Shown here in pieces: positions 12,106 to 22,579 of a DNA stretch of 64,000 bases. The DNA is taken from NCBI GenBank assembly GCA_028023455.1, contig JAQFVV010012966.1, forward strand, positions 147,410-211,409, given 5' to 3'. Source of the stretch: Epiperipatus broadwayi. Taxonomy: Eukaryota > Onychophora > Udeonychophora > Euonychophora > Peripatidae. Position 1 is the first letter of the stretch. Each line of letters opens with the position of its first letter. A model generated the notes under the pieces. It did no database searches and was not told where the DNA came from. It saw nothing but the letters and a program-made list of their open reading frames with translations. The translations under genes were made by a program, and so were the position numbers.

Positions 12106-12168
12106 GAATATTCTAGCGCTTCACTGATGAGAGCCAGTGGCTAAAAAATGGTCTGAGGATAGAGATAT
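12106..12168 (+). ncRNA. Hammerhead ribozyme-like motif C1 (decayed)
   Basis: CTGATGA is intact at 12124-12130 and TGGTC-TGAGG at the cleavage side is kept. GAAA has become AAAA and the stem III C is changed, so G12 is lost. Probably inactive. Confidence 0.65.
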
Positions 12169-12486
12169 TTGAAAAAGCTTGTTAAGAGCTAGTATCAACT
12201 CTTTAAATAACATTTGTAGTACAAGCTTATTAAACTAAGTCACGTGATGTATGACTTGTTTTTCTTGCAATTATAGTTTTGCACTTGAGGCTTTGGCAAT
12301 TTTATATTGCTAAAACTATTAATATATGGTGTATCTGAACTTCATTCAGTTACCATATGGTTATTTAGTTAGCTAGCTGGATTTGAAGAGATATATGGAT
12401 AATCTGAAATTTTCAGATTTTCTACTTAATAGTTAACTATTAGATAAATGCTGGGGTTTGACCTGATATTTTTATATTTAATACCT

Positions 12487-12550
12487 GAATGTCCTAGCAC
12501 CTCACTGATGACAGCCAGAACTAGAAACTGGTCTGAGGATAGGGATATTC
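12487..12550 (+). ncRNA. Hammerhead ribozyme motif C2 (core intact, weak helix II)
   Basis: Outer stem I has GAAT/ATTC and CCTA/TAGG; inner stem I CCTCA pairs with TGAGG. The core is CTGATGA (12505-12511) and GAAA (12524-12527). Stem III is ACUGGU, with cleavage predicted after C12533 (GUC). Helix II is shortened by one base to about two pairs, which may weaken it. Confidence 0.75.
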
Positions 12551-12729
12551 AGAAAAGCTTGTTAAGAGCTATTACCATGCTCATTATATGTTATTAAATC
12601 AAAGATCTCTGTGGGTTGCAATGTGTGTAATCAATGAGATTTATCTAAAACATCAGCATATCAATATTAAAAACAATATACATAGATAGAAATAATTATA
12701 TTATCAGGTAATAGTGGAAAAGGAAAAGG

Positions 12730-13240
12730 CAGTGATAGTATTAAAGAAGAATATCATAAATCTAATCTTTTAAAAATATGTACATGGAATGTATAAACTG
12801 TTTGATATAAATTATTGAAGACCAGAATGAAAGACAGTTCTGAGTCTATGAAACTATCAAAACTGAAGATGATTGCTCTTAGTGAAATTGTTCTTATTTT
12901 GGAAGGAAGTTTAATACTAAAATCACTAGAATTTTTTGAAACAGTAACTCACCTAAAGATGATACTACATTGTATTGGATTTGCTGTAAAGTCCAATTTA
13001 CTATTTTCTATCTCACAATTCCTGGATGTATCAATGGAAGAATAATGGTGTTCAAACTTGGATTGTATACTGGTAGCAGTCATAGAAATTGAAGGAAAAA
13101 AGCTTTGATTTTTTGCTAGATAGAACCATTACAGAAATACCATTAGATCTAATTTTTCTTCTTGGAGAGCCAAGTATGCATAGACTTTTGGCAAAAGTTG
13201 TTGGAAATAATTGTACTGATATCAAATTGTAGGATATACC
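12730..13240 (+). pseudogene. RTE LINE fragment: start of the endonuclease domain
   Basis: Reading through stops gives KICTWNV (the N-terminal TWNVR box of APE endonucleases), then an ORF at 12815-13045 whose KLSKLKMIALSEI aligns with the 'LDILGISE' box. After a frameshift come further pieces near 13080-13200. Stops fall inside the TWNV box. This is the 5' portion missing from the 5.7-8.1 kb copy, but it is from another insertion. Confidence 0.7.
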
Positions 13241-13329
13241 ATACTTAATTATATGTTAAAATTTTATTTTTGAAATAAATATTTTTTGTACATGATGTGT
13301 ATTATTAACAATATCCAACTATAAATTTA

Positions 13330-13409
13330 CATTGAAAAAATAAATTGTGCCCGCCACCTGGCAGGTATTATAGAATGTGCTCTTAAGTGCAAAAAGGTTG
13401 GGGACCCCT
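13330..13409 (-). mobile_element. hAT-type transposon terminus
   Basis: The minus strand starts CAGGGGTCCCCAACC and continues into a GC-rich GGTGGCGGGC patch, as in hAT/Charlie-like ends. No partner end or 8-bp target duplication could be assigned, so this is a fragment. Confidence 0.6.
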
Positions 13410-14100
13410 GGTAGATTAAATTGTAGTTAGACATCAGAAAGCAAGAAAAGTTTATATTACAGAAACAACTATGAGGTAAATTGTTGGACAGATCATAGAT
13501 TGCTATGCTTTGAGGCTGAAATGATTTTTGTTTAAAAATTAAGACTTATTCCAATTATAGTCACAGAAAAATTGAAGTTTCTTAAATGTATTTACTGTTG
13601 GTACTAAATTTCACTATCTCTTTATCACTCTTAAGGAAAAATTTATGAATACAAGCAAATCTAATCTTGCATTCACTAAAAAAGAAAGAATCATAACAAA
13701 TTGTCTGAAAGTTCTTTTATTACTATTAACTTGATTTTAAAACATACCATTTTCTGCTTGGTAGAAAAACAAATCGAATATGGAGTGTCATAACCAATAT
13801 AGAGATTAAAGCAGAAGGTATGGATTAAAATTGCAAACAAAGTGTATCTGTTATTTGATTGTGGTCACTTTAGATTTTTTTTGATGCATGGAATGATATA
13901 AATCTGAAAAATAATAGCAAAGACATGAATGTTGTATTTTGATCACCTTTTAAAACACCTGTTGCCAAAAGTGTTGCTATTTTTAGTTTTTTTCTTATTA
14001 AAAATTGAATTTCAAAATTTCAAAAATTGTTTTTATTATTTGAATTTGTGCTTTAATAAAATTTATCTTAAATATACATTTTTTTCTAAAGAATAATTTA
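13410..14100. other. AT-rich DNA, no gene seen
   Basis: Only short chance frames. Nothing recognised. Confidence 0.5.
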
Positions 14101-14104
14101 TTTT

Positions 14105-15470
14105 TGTTAACAACACTCTAAATGTTGGATACAGGATCAAGAATAGAATGAATCTACCTGTCCTTGGAGCTTTGATATTTATAAGCATTGGTGAAGTTGT
14201 ATTTTTATATTGGTCTATTTCCATTATCTAATATGCATATTGAATGTCTTTAAAAAAATTTAACTTTATTTAAATATTCCAAATACATTCAACTGTTAGT
14301 AATAACACATTAAACAGGTTAGTATGTGCACAATGTTTCAAAAGATATTCTCCTCTCTTCTTCAGGTGTTGCTGGCCTGAACAGTGACAGTACTAGCATG
14401 GGATTTGAACTTGTTCCCTTAGATTCTTGACTACTAAATTGTAAGTCAATGCTCTAATCTAATGAGCCATCCTGCCAAAGGCAACAGTCAGTAGAAATTT
14501 CATATACTTATCTACAATGTTCCACCTAATTTCTCCACTTTTTCCTAAGAGCAAAGTTGATTAATGGTTTCCGTACATTATGTATAGTCACACTGGGTTG
14601 GCTTATAGGATTCTTTGTCATCATTATGTGAGCAGATTTTTTAAATGTTCTTTGTATCTTTTCTTCTCTATGCAATATTTTTTGTATTTTCCCAATTGAA
14701 CATATGTTCATTGGCACATACATGGTCCGCTATCTTAGACACCTGTTTTCTTTCTTCAACAGTTGAATGTATTTGGAATTATTTAAATAAACTTAAATTT
14801 TGCTAAAGACATGCATGCAATACACATATTAGATGATGGAAATAGGCCAATATAAAAATACAATTAGAACACCATCATCACAAACTTTCAGGAAAATATC
14901 TTTGTCAACATTGTTGATAATTCACAATGAAATTAATTTATCAACCAGATGGAATATAGAACTTAAGGGTCATTAAATTCATAATTAATTATATACAGAT
15001 GAAGACAGCATCTCACTTTTAGCACCTTCATTGTAATAATTAACAAGATTCAATATGTAAACTTTAAATTAAACATAGCTCAATGTATATGTAAACAAAG
15101 AGAGTAAATCACCTTTCCCAGGGTACAACTTAAAAGCTGTGTTTAATTTAAAAAATTTATATATTAAATCTTGTTTAATTATTACAATCAAGGTATTAAA
15201 AATGAGATTCTGTCTGCAACCTTGTATAATTAATTATGAGCTTAATAATTCTTAAGTGCCATATCCCATCTGGCTTATAAATTAATTTCCCTCTGAATTA
15301 TCAAATATGTTGACAATGATATGCTTAAAACATCAGAACTTCAAGAATATGTGGATTCATTCTATTCTTGATTCTTTAATCAACATTTGGAGTGATTTTT
15401 AAGCCATAGTTTGGAAAAGGGTGATTTAATCCATTTGTTTACATATACATTGAGCTATGTTTAATTTTTT
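14105..15470. mobile_element. Nested and interleaved inverted-repeat block
   Basis: Several arm pairs face each other: 14110-14210 with 15310-15400 (both contain TCAAGAATAGAATGAAT), 14205-14300 with 14760-14870 (both contain the complement pair around ATTCCAAATACATTCAACTG), 14990-15070 with 15140-15235, and 15075-15120 with 15420-15467. The pairs are not cleanly nested, so more than one MITE or a rearranged fold-back element is likely. No transposase frame is present. Confidence 0.65.
14370..14485 (-). mobile_element. Second tRNA-like SINE candidate
   Basis: The minus strand reads GGCAGGATGGCTCATTAGAT (A-box-like) and, about 40 bp on, AAGTTCAAATCCC (B box). It sits in the loop of the 14.2-14.87 kb inverted repeat. 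It differs from the main SINE family. Confidence 0.5.
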
Positions 15471-15582
15471 TACATGTGTTGTAGCATTGGCCAGGAGGTG
15501 AACCCACTAACCCAGGACAACTGCTTGTAAGGCAGCTGTGCTGACCATTCGACCACCAACACTTAATAGCTATGTTTAATTT
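15453..15582 (-). mobile_element. tRNA-derived SINE with 15-bp target-site duplication
   Basis: Minus-strand copy of the main SINE family (GTTGGTGGTCGAATGGTCAGC head, diverged B box). It is bounded by the direct repeat AGCTATGTTTAATTT at 15453-15467 and 15568-15582, a clean target-site duplication proving insertion by target-primed retrotransposition. Confidence 0.85.
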
Positions 15583-15584
15583 AA

Positions 15585-18030
15585 AAAGTTTTTTTTTTTG
15601 TAAAATTTATTCTTTAGCTTGAGGACTTAAATACTGTCTTTTGTTTTGACTATTTGTTTTTGTTTAGTACTCTTTTTTTGCCATATTAGTATTTTATTTT
15701 TTAAACTTTCTTTTTTTGAATTTATGCTCTTAATAAAATTCATAAAAGCTGTAAAGATAAGCTATACAATATACTTTTTTCATTAAAAAAAGAAAGGGAG
15801 TGGAAGAATTAATTTAGGCTTAAGATTGTATTAAAAGAAAAATCTTTATTTTGTCTAAAACTTTTAATCAAAGGTCTTAATTCTTCAGGTGCGCAGTATT
15901 TTAAACTGCTTTATGTGCTCTAATTGTTAATCATTTTGATGCTTTTTAGTTTTTAATGAATAAAGATATATTCATTATTAAAAATCTACATTTTTTACAC
16001 TATTCAATAAAATTGTAACTCCAAAAAATAAGGCATTTAAAAATAATATATCAATATTGGAAATAAATAAAAAAAAAGTAATCAAATGAAATAAATAATC
16101 ATATCAATAGATTTTTATTTTAGCCTTAAGGCTACAAAAATGTTTTTTCAATGAATAATAAATAATTCCCATCAAATTTTGTTTAGAAATATAAATGAAG
16201 TGAAGTATTGAATATAATTTTTGAAATTAACAATTTCAACTTCTAATTATCAGTAATGACAAAAAGAAACAATTATGATGCTTTTTTAAATAGATATTTA
16301 TCTTATTTGCAACTATTCATTTTCTGTTTGATGCTAATTATAATTTTCTTGTCCTATTTTCTTATAAAAAATAAATATGCAAATAAAATTTGAATATGAA
16401 CATCATATACTTACTAAAAACAAATATTTAATTTTACAAAAGTAAATATTAAACTATGGTTACATTTACAATTCAATTTCAAGATTTTAACAAATGCCAA
16501 ATTGCATAGGTGCAATGAATACATTGTACTACAAGGGTATGTTTATCTTTTGACTTAAAATCCCACCCTCTTGATTTTGTTTTATTTTGTTCTGAATAAA
16601 ACACTCACTTTGATTAATATACATTTTAGTTCAAGGTTTACTGTGGAATAAATACAAAATTATCAAACAAATGCTACAGAATTTCCACAAATGAGCCTAA
16701 TTGCTATGCATCTACACTACCAGCAAAGTCAAACAAAGCAATTTGGTAGTTACAGATCAAAAGTTAGTAGAAATTCTTTAGGTTGCAACTTTCTATCAAA
16801 GATCTTATTAGTTTAAAAAGACACATTTTTTTGTTCTTTTTGTAACATTGTTTTAATATTTTTCCATGATAATATTTAATCATTATATGTAATTAATACC
16901 TACTCCAATTTTTTAACCATATGTAATTATTAAATTGAAATAATGTATGTGCGTGTGTTAAATAATATATTTTCATAGGGTAATTAAGACTTAAATAAAT
17001 GTGGTAAATTATCTATACAAATAAATAAATAAATTTGTTTTAACAGTAATGCAAATGAAACTAACAGCCTAAACCAGAAGTAAATAGTTTATCTTAGTGT
17101 TTCAAATTTTTATTTGATGGTTACCTAATAACATCATTACTAAGACGTATTTCTTTAGTTATTTATGACATTGTTTTCCCTCATTTATCTGTATTGAGAT
17201 GGGATACATATTATTTCCTATAACAGCATTTACTATTTAAAAACTATTGTGTTTAACATTATATATGTATACCTATATTTATACTTATTTTCCAATCACA
17301 ATATCTGAATTGTACTTAAAGCTAGTAATTAAGTTATATTGTATTGGTATTATATTTCAGTGAATATTCATTAGATTGCATATCTACAATTTATAATAGC
17401 CATATTTGTTCCATTGGATTATGAGTTCATTGACTTAATGATAATAATAAACAGCCACTCATAAGTAAGCATGACCATTCCCCCTTCAAAAATATAAGGG
17501 GGGGGAGGAGATACTCTATAAAGGAGTTTTATAATGATATACATATAAAACACACATATTTTACTTTTGTCCACTATTAACATCAATTATTTTCCACAAA
17601 GGATTATGCATATTAAATCAAAGAATTTTATAAACATTAAAATGTAAATGGGAATTTTTATATAATAATCTAGATAAAATTTTGAGCTATTATGTAACCA
17701 AGGTAACAAACAATTGAAAACAATATTTAGTCTGATTACTAATTCTTACAATAATCTGAATATTAAGTTTTTAAGCAGTCTGTCTTTTAGCTCAAGCTTT
17801 TCCAGACAAATACTATTGCTGTTGCTAGATTATATAGTTTCAGCTTACAATACATGATATCTTGTGAGATTTTGGAGTTATAATTAGCAAAATTCTCATA
17901 CATGTATATTATTTTATCTTACTACTGAAAAGTAAGCTATATATCCATTATTTACTTTACTGTGGCCCAAAAAAATGTTTTTACTATTTCTAGGCTTCCA
18001 CTACCAGTTTAAATGGAATGTAGTTTTAGA
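15585..18030. other. AT-rich DNA; diverged MITE pieces near 17.65-17.9 kb
   Basis: No gene. The segment 17650-17900 resembles the fold-back MITE at 25108-25356 (shared ACTATTGCTGTTGCTAGATTA-like core), so it is probably a diverged copy. A poly-G run (17499-17507) is the only other oddity. Confidence 0.45.
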
Positions 18031-18031
18031 T

Positions 18032-18135
18032 TAGGGGTGTTCAACCTTTTGGATTATCTGGGTAACATTGTGAAAAGAGAAATTGCCTAGGATAACACAT
18101 TAAATATACAAATATTATTTAAAACTGGTCAGTAA
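18032..18135 (+). mobile_element. hAT-type transposon 5' terminus
   Basis: AGGGGTGTTCAACCTTTTGG followed by TCTGGG and ACATTGTG matches the layout of hAT/Charlie ends (CAGGGGTGTCCAA...TTTTGGC...CTGGGCCACATTG). It is truncated where the family B copy begins. Confidence 0.6.
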
Positions 18136-18137
18136 AA

Positions 18138-18320
18138 AAGATATTAAACAAGGCAAAACTCTTTATGCAGTAGTGCCACCCTATGCCAACCAGAGTAATC
18201 AATGGATGCCAGAAGGCTTGCGCATAAAATCCCTATCTTGTGCCTACTCATCCAATATCCCCATACTAGTTTCTGGCTTGTGGCCTTCATCAGTGAGGAG
18301 TCTTGGATCTGAGAACACTT
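18138..18320 (-). mobile_element. Family B hammerhead element copy B1
   Basis: Shared with 19255-19480 and, in reverse, 40760-41025. The minus strand carries the hammerhead motif and then a conserved tail containing GGGATTTTATGCGCAAG and TGGCATCCATTGATTACTCT. It has no ORF. Confidence 0.7.
18250..18308 (-). ncRNA. Hammerhead ribozyme motif B1 (intact)
   Basis: Minus-strand layout: outer stem I ATCCAA pairs perfectly with TTGGAT; internal loop GACT/ATA; inner stem I CCTCA with TGGGG (one G-U); core CTGATGA (18288-18294); helix II GGC/GCC with loop CACAA and an A-A at the core end; GAAA (18270-18273); stem III ACUAGU without a loop; cleavage triplet GUA. All conserved core bases are present. 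This is the best copy of family B. Confidence 0.8.
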
Positions 18321-19254
18321 CTAAATTTTGTGATATCCATAACCATAGATAAGCATAACCATCATTAAATAATAATCCTAATTATGCATTGATCTACTTG
18401 GAAAGTTTTCATAATCATCAAGCAGGTTCTAAGTTTGATGATCTCTAATATAGAAAATGTACATACCTAAGTAGTAAAATATCATTGATGTTTTTTTATA
18501 CTTTTTTATATATTATAAAAGTAAAAGAGGGAAACAAAACTAGTTGGATATTTGATATCGTATTTGAGGGCATATGTAAATTTATTTTATGCACACTGCA
18601 ATACATAACGACAAAAAATATCTTTGAATGTTTTAAATAAGGTTACAATCCTAAATGAAAATTTTATCCAGACTATTATACAGAAATTCCTATTTATATT
18701 TCAATATTTAATGTATATATATAAAATATAATTATTTATATACATAAGTGTTTTTATTAATACTTAAACCAAAGAACTGATGCTTTTTAAAAATTAAACA
18801 TTAAAAATCATTTCCATCTATAATAAAGTAAAAAAATTTCATTGGTTAAAAAGTTTAACCAATCAAACGCTAGTCTGTTGTAATAAATATCTTGCTAATT
18901 TTTTTTTCAAAAAAACAAACAAAAAAGCTAATTATTTTCTTATCTAAACTTTATAAGAAAACCTTAAATAAAACTTTTAAATTGTTAATTAATTCATTAA
19001 AAATAATAATTCATTAATTAATTAAAAAGTAAATATACAAATAAAATTATACTTTTACAAAATACATTTGGGCAATATACATTATATATATGCATAAAAA
19101 TATCTATATACAAAAAATGTTATAAAAAATCATACTTCTACAAAAAATTGTTGTCTTTTTATATTAAATTTCAGATATAAGAAGAAAAAAATACATTGTA
19201 AGTTTGCATAATAATAAATAATAATTAATAAAAAAACAAGTATCGGAAAAAAGT

Positions 19255-19620
19255 AATTAAACAGGCAAAATTTTCCATACAGCAGTGCCACTCAGTGCAA
19301 GCCAGAGTAATCAGTGGATGCCAGAAGACTTGTGCATAAAATCCTTATCTAGTGTCTACTCATTCAATATTCCCAGACTAGTTTCTGGCTTAAGGCTTTC
19401 ATTAGTGAGAAGCCTTAGATCTGAGATCACTGCGCCTAGATCTTAGGATCTAATACAACCCTCCTGCAACCACCTTTTATCTCTATGCAACTACAAAACT
19501 ATGAGAATAAAATTGAAAACATGATATTTTTATTTCAAGCTCATTAACTTATATAGTCATATAGGTCTAAACTCAGTTCAGTACCTATACACTTTGTTGT
19601 CTTTGGTTCTTTTATAACTA
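19255..19620 (-). mobile_element. Family B copy B2 plus downstream domain
   Basis: About 80 percent similar to B1 by eye and longer. It continues into a block that on the minus strand reads TACTGAACTGAGTTTAGACC, a domain also found in families A and C. It ends at a small inverted repeat (19590-19620 / 19700-19735). Confidence 0.65.
19362..19420 (-). ncRNA. Hammerhead ribozyme-like motif B2 (core mutated)
   Basis: The core reads CTAATGA (G5 to A). GAAA, stem III ACUAGU and triplet GUC are intact, and inner stem I is TCTCA/TGGGA. Probably inactive because G5 is essential. Confidence 0.65.
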
Positions 19621-19851
19621 TAACCACCACCATCCTATTATGCAGGATTGGTATTAAACCACTAAACATCACATGCTCACCATTTCTTATGCTTGCTCAT
19701 GACAGTTATTAAAGAACCAAAGACACCAAAATGTATTATATCCTTGAATTGCCTAATTTCCTAATGCTTTATTTTTCATTAATCATCATTTATTATTTGA
19801 TATTTTAACCTGTAATGTATTTTTTTTTATATTTAAAATTTAACATAAATA

Positions 19852-21027
19852 GACCTGGGTGTCATTTTATGCAGATTATTTTAATGCAATTTTGAAGTTG
19901 TGTGATTCATATTTCTTCTTAATATCTTTCATATTTCACTATATTTATTAGATATCAAAAAATTTAAATTATTAATAACTTATTTTGACTTGAAATACTT
20001 TTTTTTTCTCAAAAATATAATGTTATATTATCAGCTAACATGAATATGGCCTGAAGCTGTATTTAGAATCTTAGCTTCTATGTCAATAACCTACTTATAC
20101 TAATGAGTAAATAATAATAATAGATTATACTTACATATAAAAATATCACAATAAATACACCTGGGCCTCATTTTACATGATAGATAGGTACCTCAGAAAA
20201 CACGTGCTAACGAAATCACCCAAAAATAGATGTAACTTACATTGAAAAAGGGGGGATGCAGTCTGTGATTTTTCAAAATTCGCGTAAAAGCAAAGCACCA
20301 ACGTAAAATTACTTTAAAATTCGCGCAAAAAAAAAAATAAGGAAATAAAATATGACTAATAAAAAATTTCAAATTTGAAAAAAATTGATACAAGACAAAC
20401 TTTTTTTAACTATAATATTTAATTTTATTCAAAATAATATATTTTTATGCATAATTTACAGTACAGTAATTTACATTTTTTATACACGTTTTAATTATTA
20501 TGATTTTCTGGTGACAACGTAATTAGTAATTAATCTTTGAGACGATGATTTTATTAATTGTTTATGAAGCTCGCGATATCCAGACATATAGCCATTTAGC
20601 TCTCATTGGAATTTAAGAGCATGTTAATGATTAGTGTCATTAATAAAAAAATAATAATTGATTACGTTCTTTTTTAAAAAGCAAAAACAGAATGTGATTT
20701 AAAATGCAAAATTAACATGCACAATGTTTGAACAAATTTACATTATAATCTTGTAAAATTTAATATGTGTATACATAAAATGTGGAAATCATGATTTTAA
20801 TTTCATTGTTGCATAAAATCTTACTATTATAAAGCATTGAAAATATTGAAATTACTAAGATGAAAGTCAAATTCCAATAATGTGCTATTACTTTCAATAT
20901 AACATAAGTGCACGAAATTTATTATTTAAAGTAATAGCGCATTATCGGAAATCGACTTCTGGTGAAACATGAATCGTGTAACTTCAAAATTGTGTTAATT
21001 AAGTCCGCATAAAAAGAGACCCAGGTG
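19852..21027. mobile_element. Inverted-repeat element, inner pair
   Basis: Ends AGACCTGGGTGTCATTTTAT at the left and, reversed, CATAAAAAGAGACCCAGGTG at the right. About 65 bp of each end match, including CAATTTTGAAGTT. It overlaps the next element without nesting inside it. Confidence 0.6.
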
Positions 21028-21617
21028 TATTCAAAAAATTTAAACTTTTAAAATGTATTTTGTTAAATATAACAGAAATAATTTTTTAGATTGTTAAAAT
21101 AAATAACGAAGATTTTATTGATGTTTTTAAACTGAAAATAATCTTTCTAATGATAATGTATAATCTTTTTGTTTTGATTGTGATCTCATTTTTTAAATAT
21201 AAAAACAGAAAACTATTAACACAGCACAAGACTGAAAGTGGCGCTAGTTGTACATCACATCACGAATCTGATTTTTTATCAGTTCACAAATGAACGCATA
21301 TTGTTAAATAGCGGTAATGATTAAAATATGTATGAAAAAATGTAAAATTAAATACTGTAGTTAATAAAAAAAAGTTTGTCTTGTATTAATTTTTTTCAAA
21401 TATTTGAAATTTTTTATTAGTCATACTTTATTTCTTTGTTTTTTTAATGTGAATTTTAAAGTAATTTTTCCTTGTTGCTTTGCTTTTATATGATTTCTGA
21501 AAATTACTTGAACATATCCCCCATTTTTCAAGGTAAGTTAAGTCTATTTTTGCGCGATTTCTTTTGTGTGCATTTGCCGAGGAACCTATCTACTGCATAA
21601 AATGAGACCCAGGTGTA
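20157..21617. mobile_element. Inverted-repeat element with ~290-bp terminal repeats
   Basis: The left terminus ACACCTGGGCCTCATTTTAC...GATAGATAGGTACCTC is mirrored by 21570-21617. The arms continue through AAAGTTTGTCTTGTAT and GACTAATAAAAAATTTCAAA on both sides (20155-20450 and 21350-21617). The short frame at 20193-20393 lies in the arm and is not supported in the other arm, so it is not a gene. Confidence 0.7.
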
Positions 21618-21659
21618 CACAAATTTTTTAGTACACGTATAATTTTTTTTTGTTTACAT

Positions 21660-22060
21660 TTTTGTCGGTACTTACATATTAGTCCAGCAGTGAAAATTTA
21701 GTCTTCATTACATATGATTATTTATGATTGACTAAATATTTGATAATATATTTTATTTAATCAACTAAATAAATTCAACTTTGAAAGATTTAAAGAATCA
21801 TTTTTAACAAAATTGTAAACAACACCCCCACTTTCAGTATTAATGCCAATTTAATTACATGGCAAAAAATGGCTATTTTTAAAGCATAAGTTGGTATAGT
21901 AGATATAAATATATTGTAAAGATCTTCAACAACTTATCTTTGAAAGTTAAATTTAATTAATTAATTAAATAAAACTTACTATTAAAGATTTAGCAATCAT
22001 AGATATTCATAATGATTTAATGAAGGCTAAAATTTCACTGCCAGATATGTAGTTTTTGGA
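21660..22060. mobile_element. Short MITE with ~50-bp inverted ends
   Basis: TGTCGGTACTTACATATTAG...CAGTGAAAATTTAG is mirrored by CTAAAATTTCACTGCC...TTTTTGGACA. Non-coding. Confidence 0.6.
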
Positions 22061-22273
22061 CAGACATATATATATATATTATCTGGATGTATATTGCAGA
22101 AATGGAATTTTATTTCTATATTTGCTTTTTAATTAATGAATTAATTAATAATAATAGTGAATTAACTAATAAAAGTTTTATTTAAAGTTTTGATAAGAAA
22201 ATAATTAAACACTTTTCCAAAAAAATAAATGATATTTTTATTTCCAATATGTAGAGTTAAACATAAATTAATT

Positions 22274-22319
22274 TTAAATGAAACTTTTGAATAGTTAACT
22301 ATTCAAAAGTTTCATTTAA
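22274..22319. repeat. Perfect 46-nt palindrome
   Basis: Each half is the exact reverse complement of the other with no spacer, centred on AGTT/AACT. A loopless perfect palindrome of this length in AT-rich DNA is unexpected by chance and lies in the arm of the 18.77-22.57 kb element. Confidence 0.85.
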
Positions 22320-22579
22320 TTTTTTTTTAAAAAAAAGGAAAGTTTTGATGAGAAAATAGTTCAAGTTTTTTGTTTTGTTGTTATAGTTGTTGTTTGTTTT
22401 TTTCGGAAGAAAATAACTAAGATGTTTATTACAATAGATAAGCAGTTGATTGGTTAAATTTATTAACCAATAAGAATTTTTTACTTTATCAGATATGGAA
22501 ATGACTTTTAATGTTTAATTTTGAAGGTAATCATTTGTCTGTAATTTTTGATCAAAATCGGTCCTCTGGTTGATATTTA

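Larger units (their letters stand above)
12010..12590 (+). mobile_element. Family C hammerhead element, direct dimer (unit 381 bp)
   Basis: One complete unit plus the repeated ends: TTTCAGATTTTCTA through AAAGCTTGTTAAGAGCTA appears at 12027-12190 and again at 12411-12570. Ribozyme cores at 12124 and 12505 are 381 bp apart. A direct partial dimer is the expected insertion form of a retrozyme. No ORF. The mid-unit segment 12200-12400 recurs in reverse at 45.35-45.6 kb and partly at 47.53-47.63 kb. Confidence 0.75.
18766..22572. mobile_element. Large palindromic element with ~0.3-0.45-kb inverted arms
   Basis: The left arm 18766-19090 is the reverse complement of 22070-22572: AACCAAAGAAC...ATTAAACATTAAAA against TTTTAATGTTTAATTT...GGTCCTCTGGTT, then the TTGGTTAAA...TTTAACCAAT and GAAAATAATT segments, ending at GCAATATACAT / ATGTATATTGC. 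The interior holds a B copy and at least three other inverted-repeat elements. No transposase frame survives. Confidence 0.6.
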
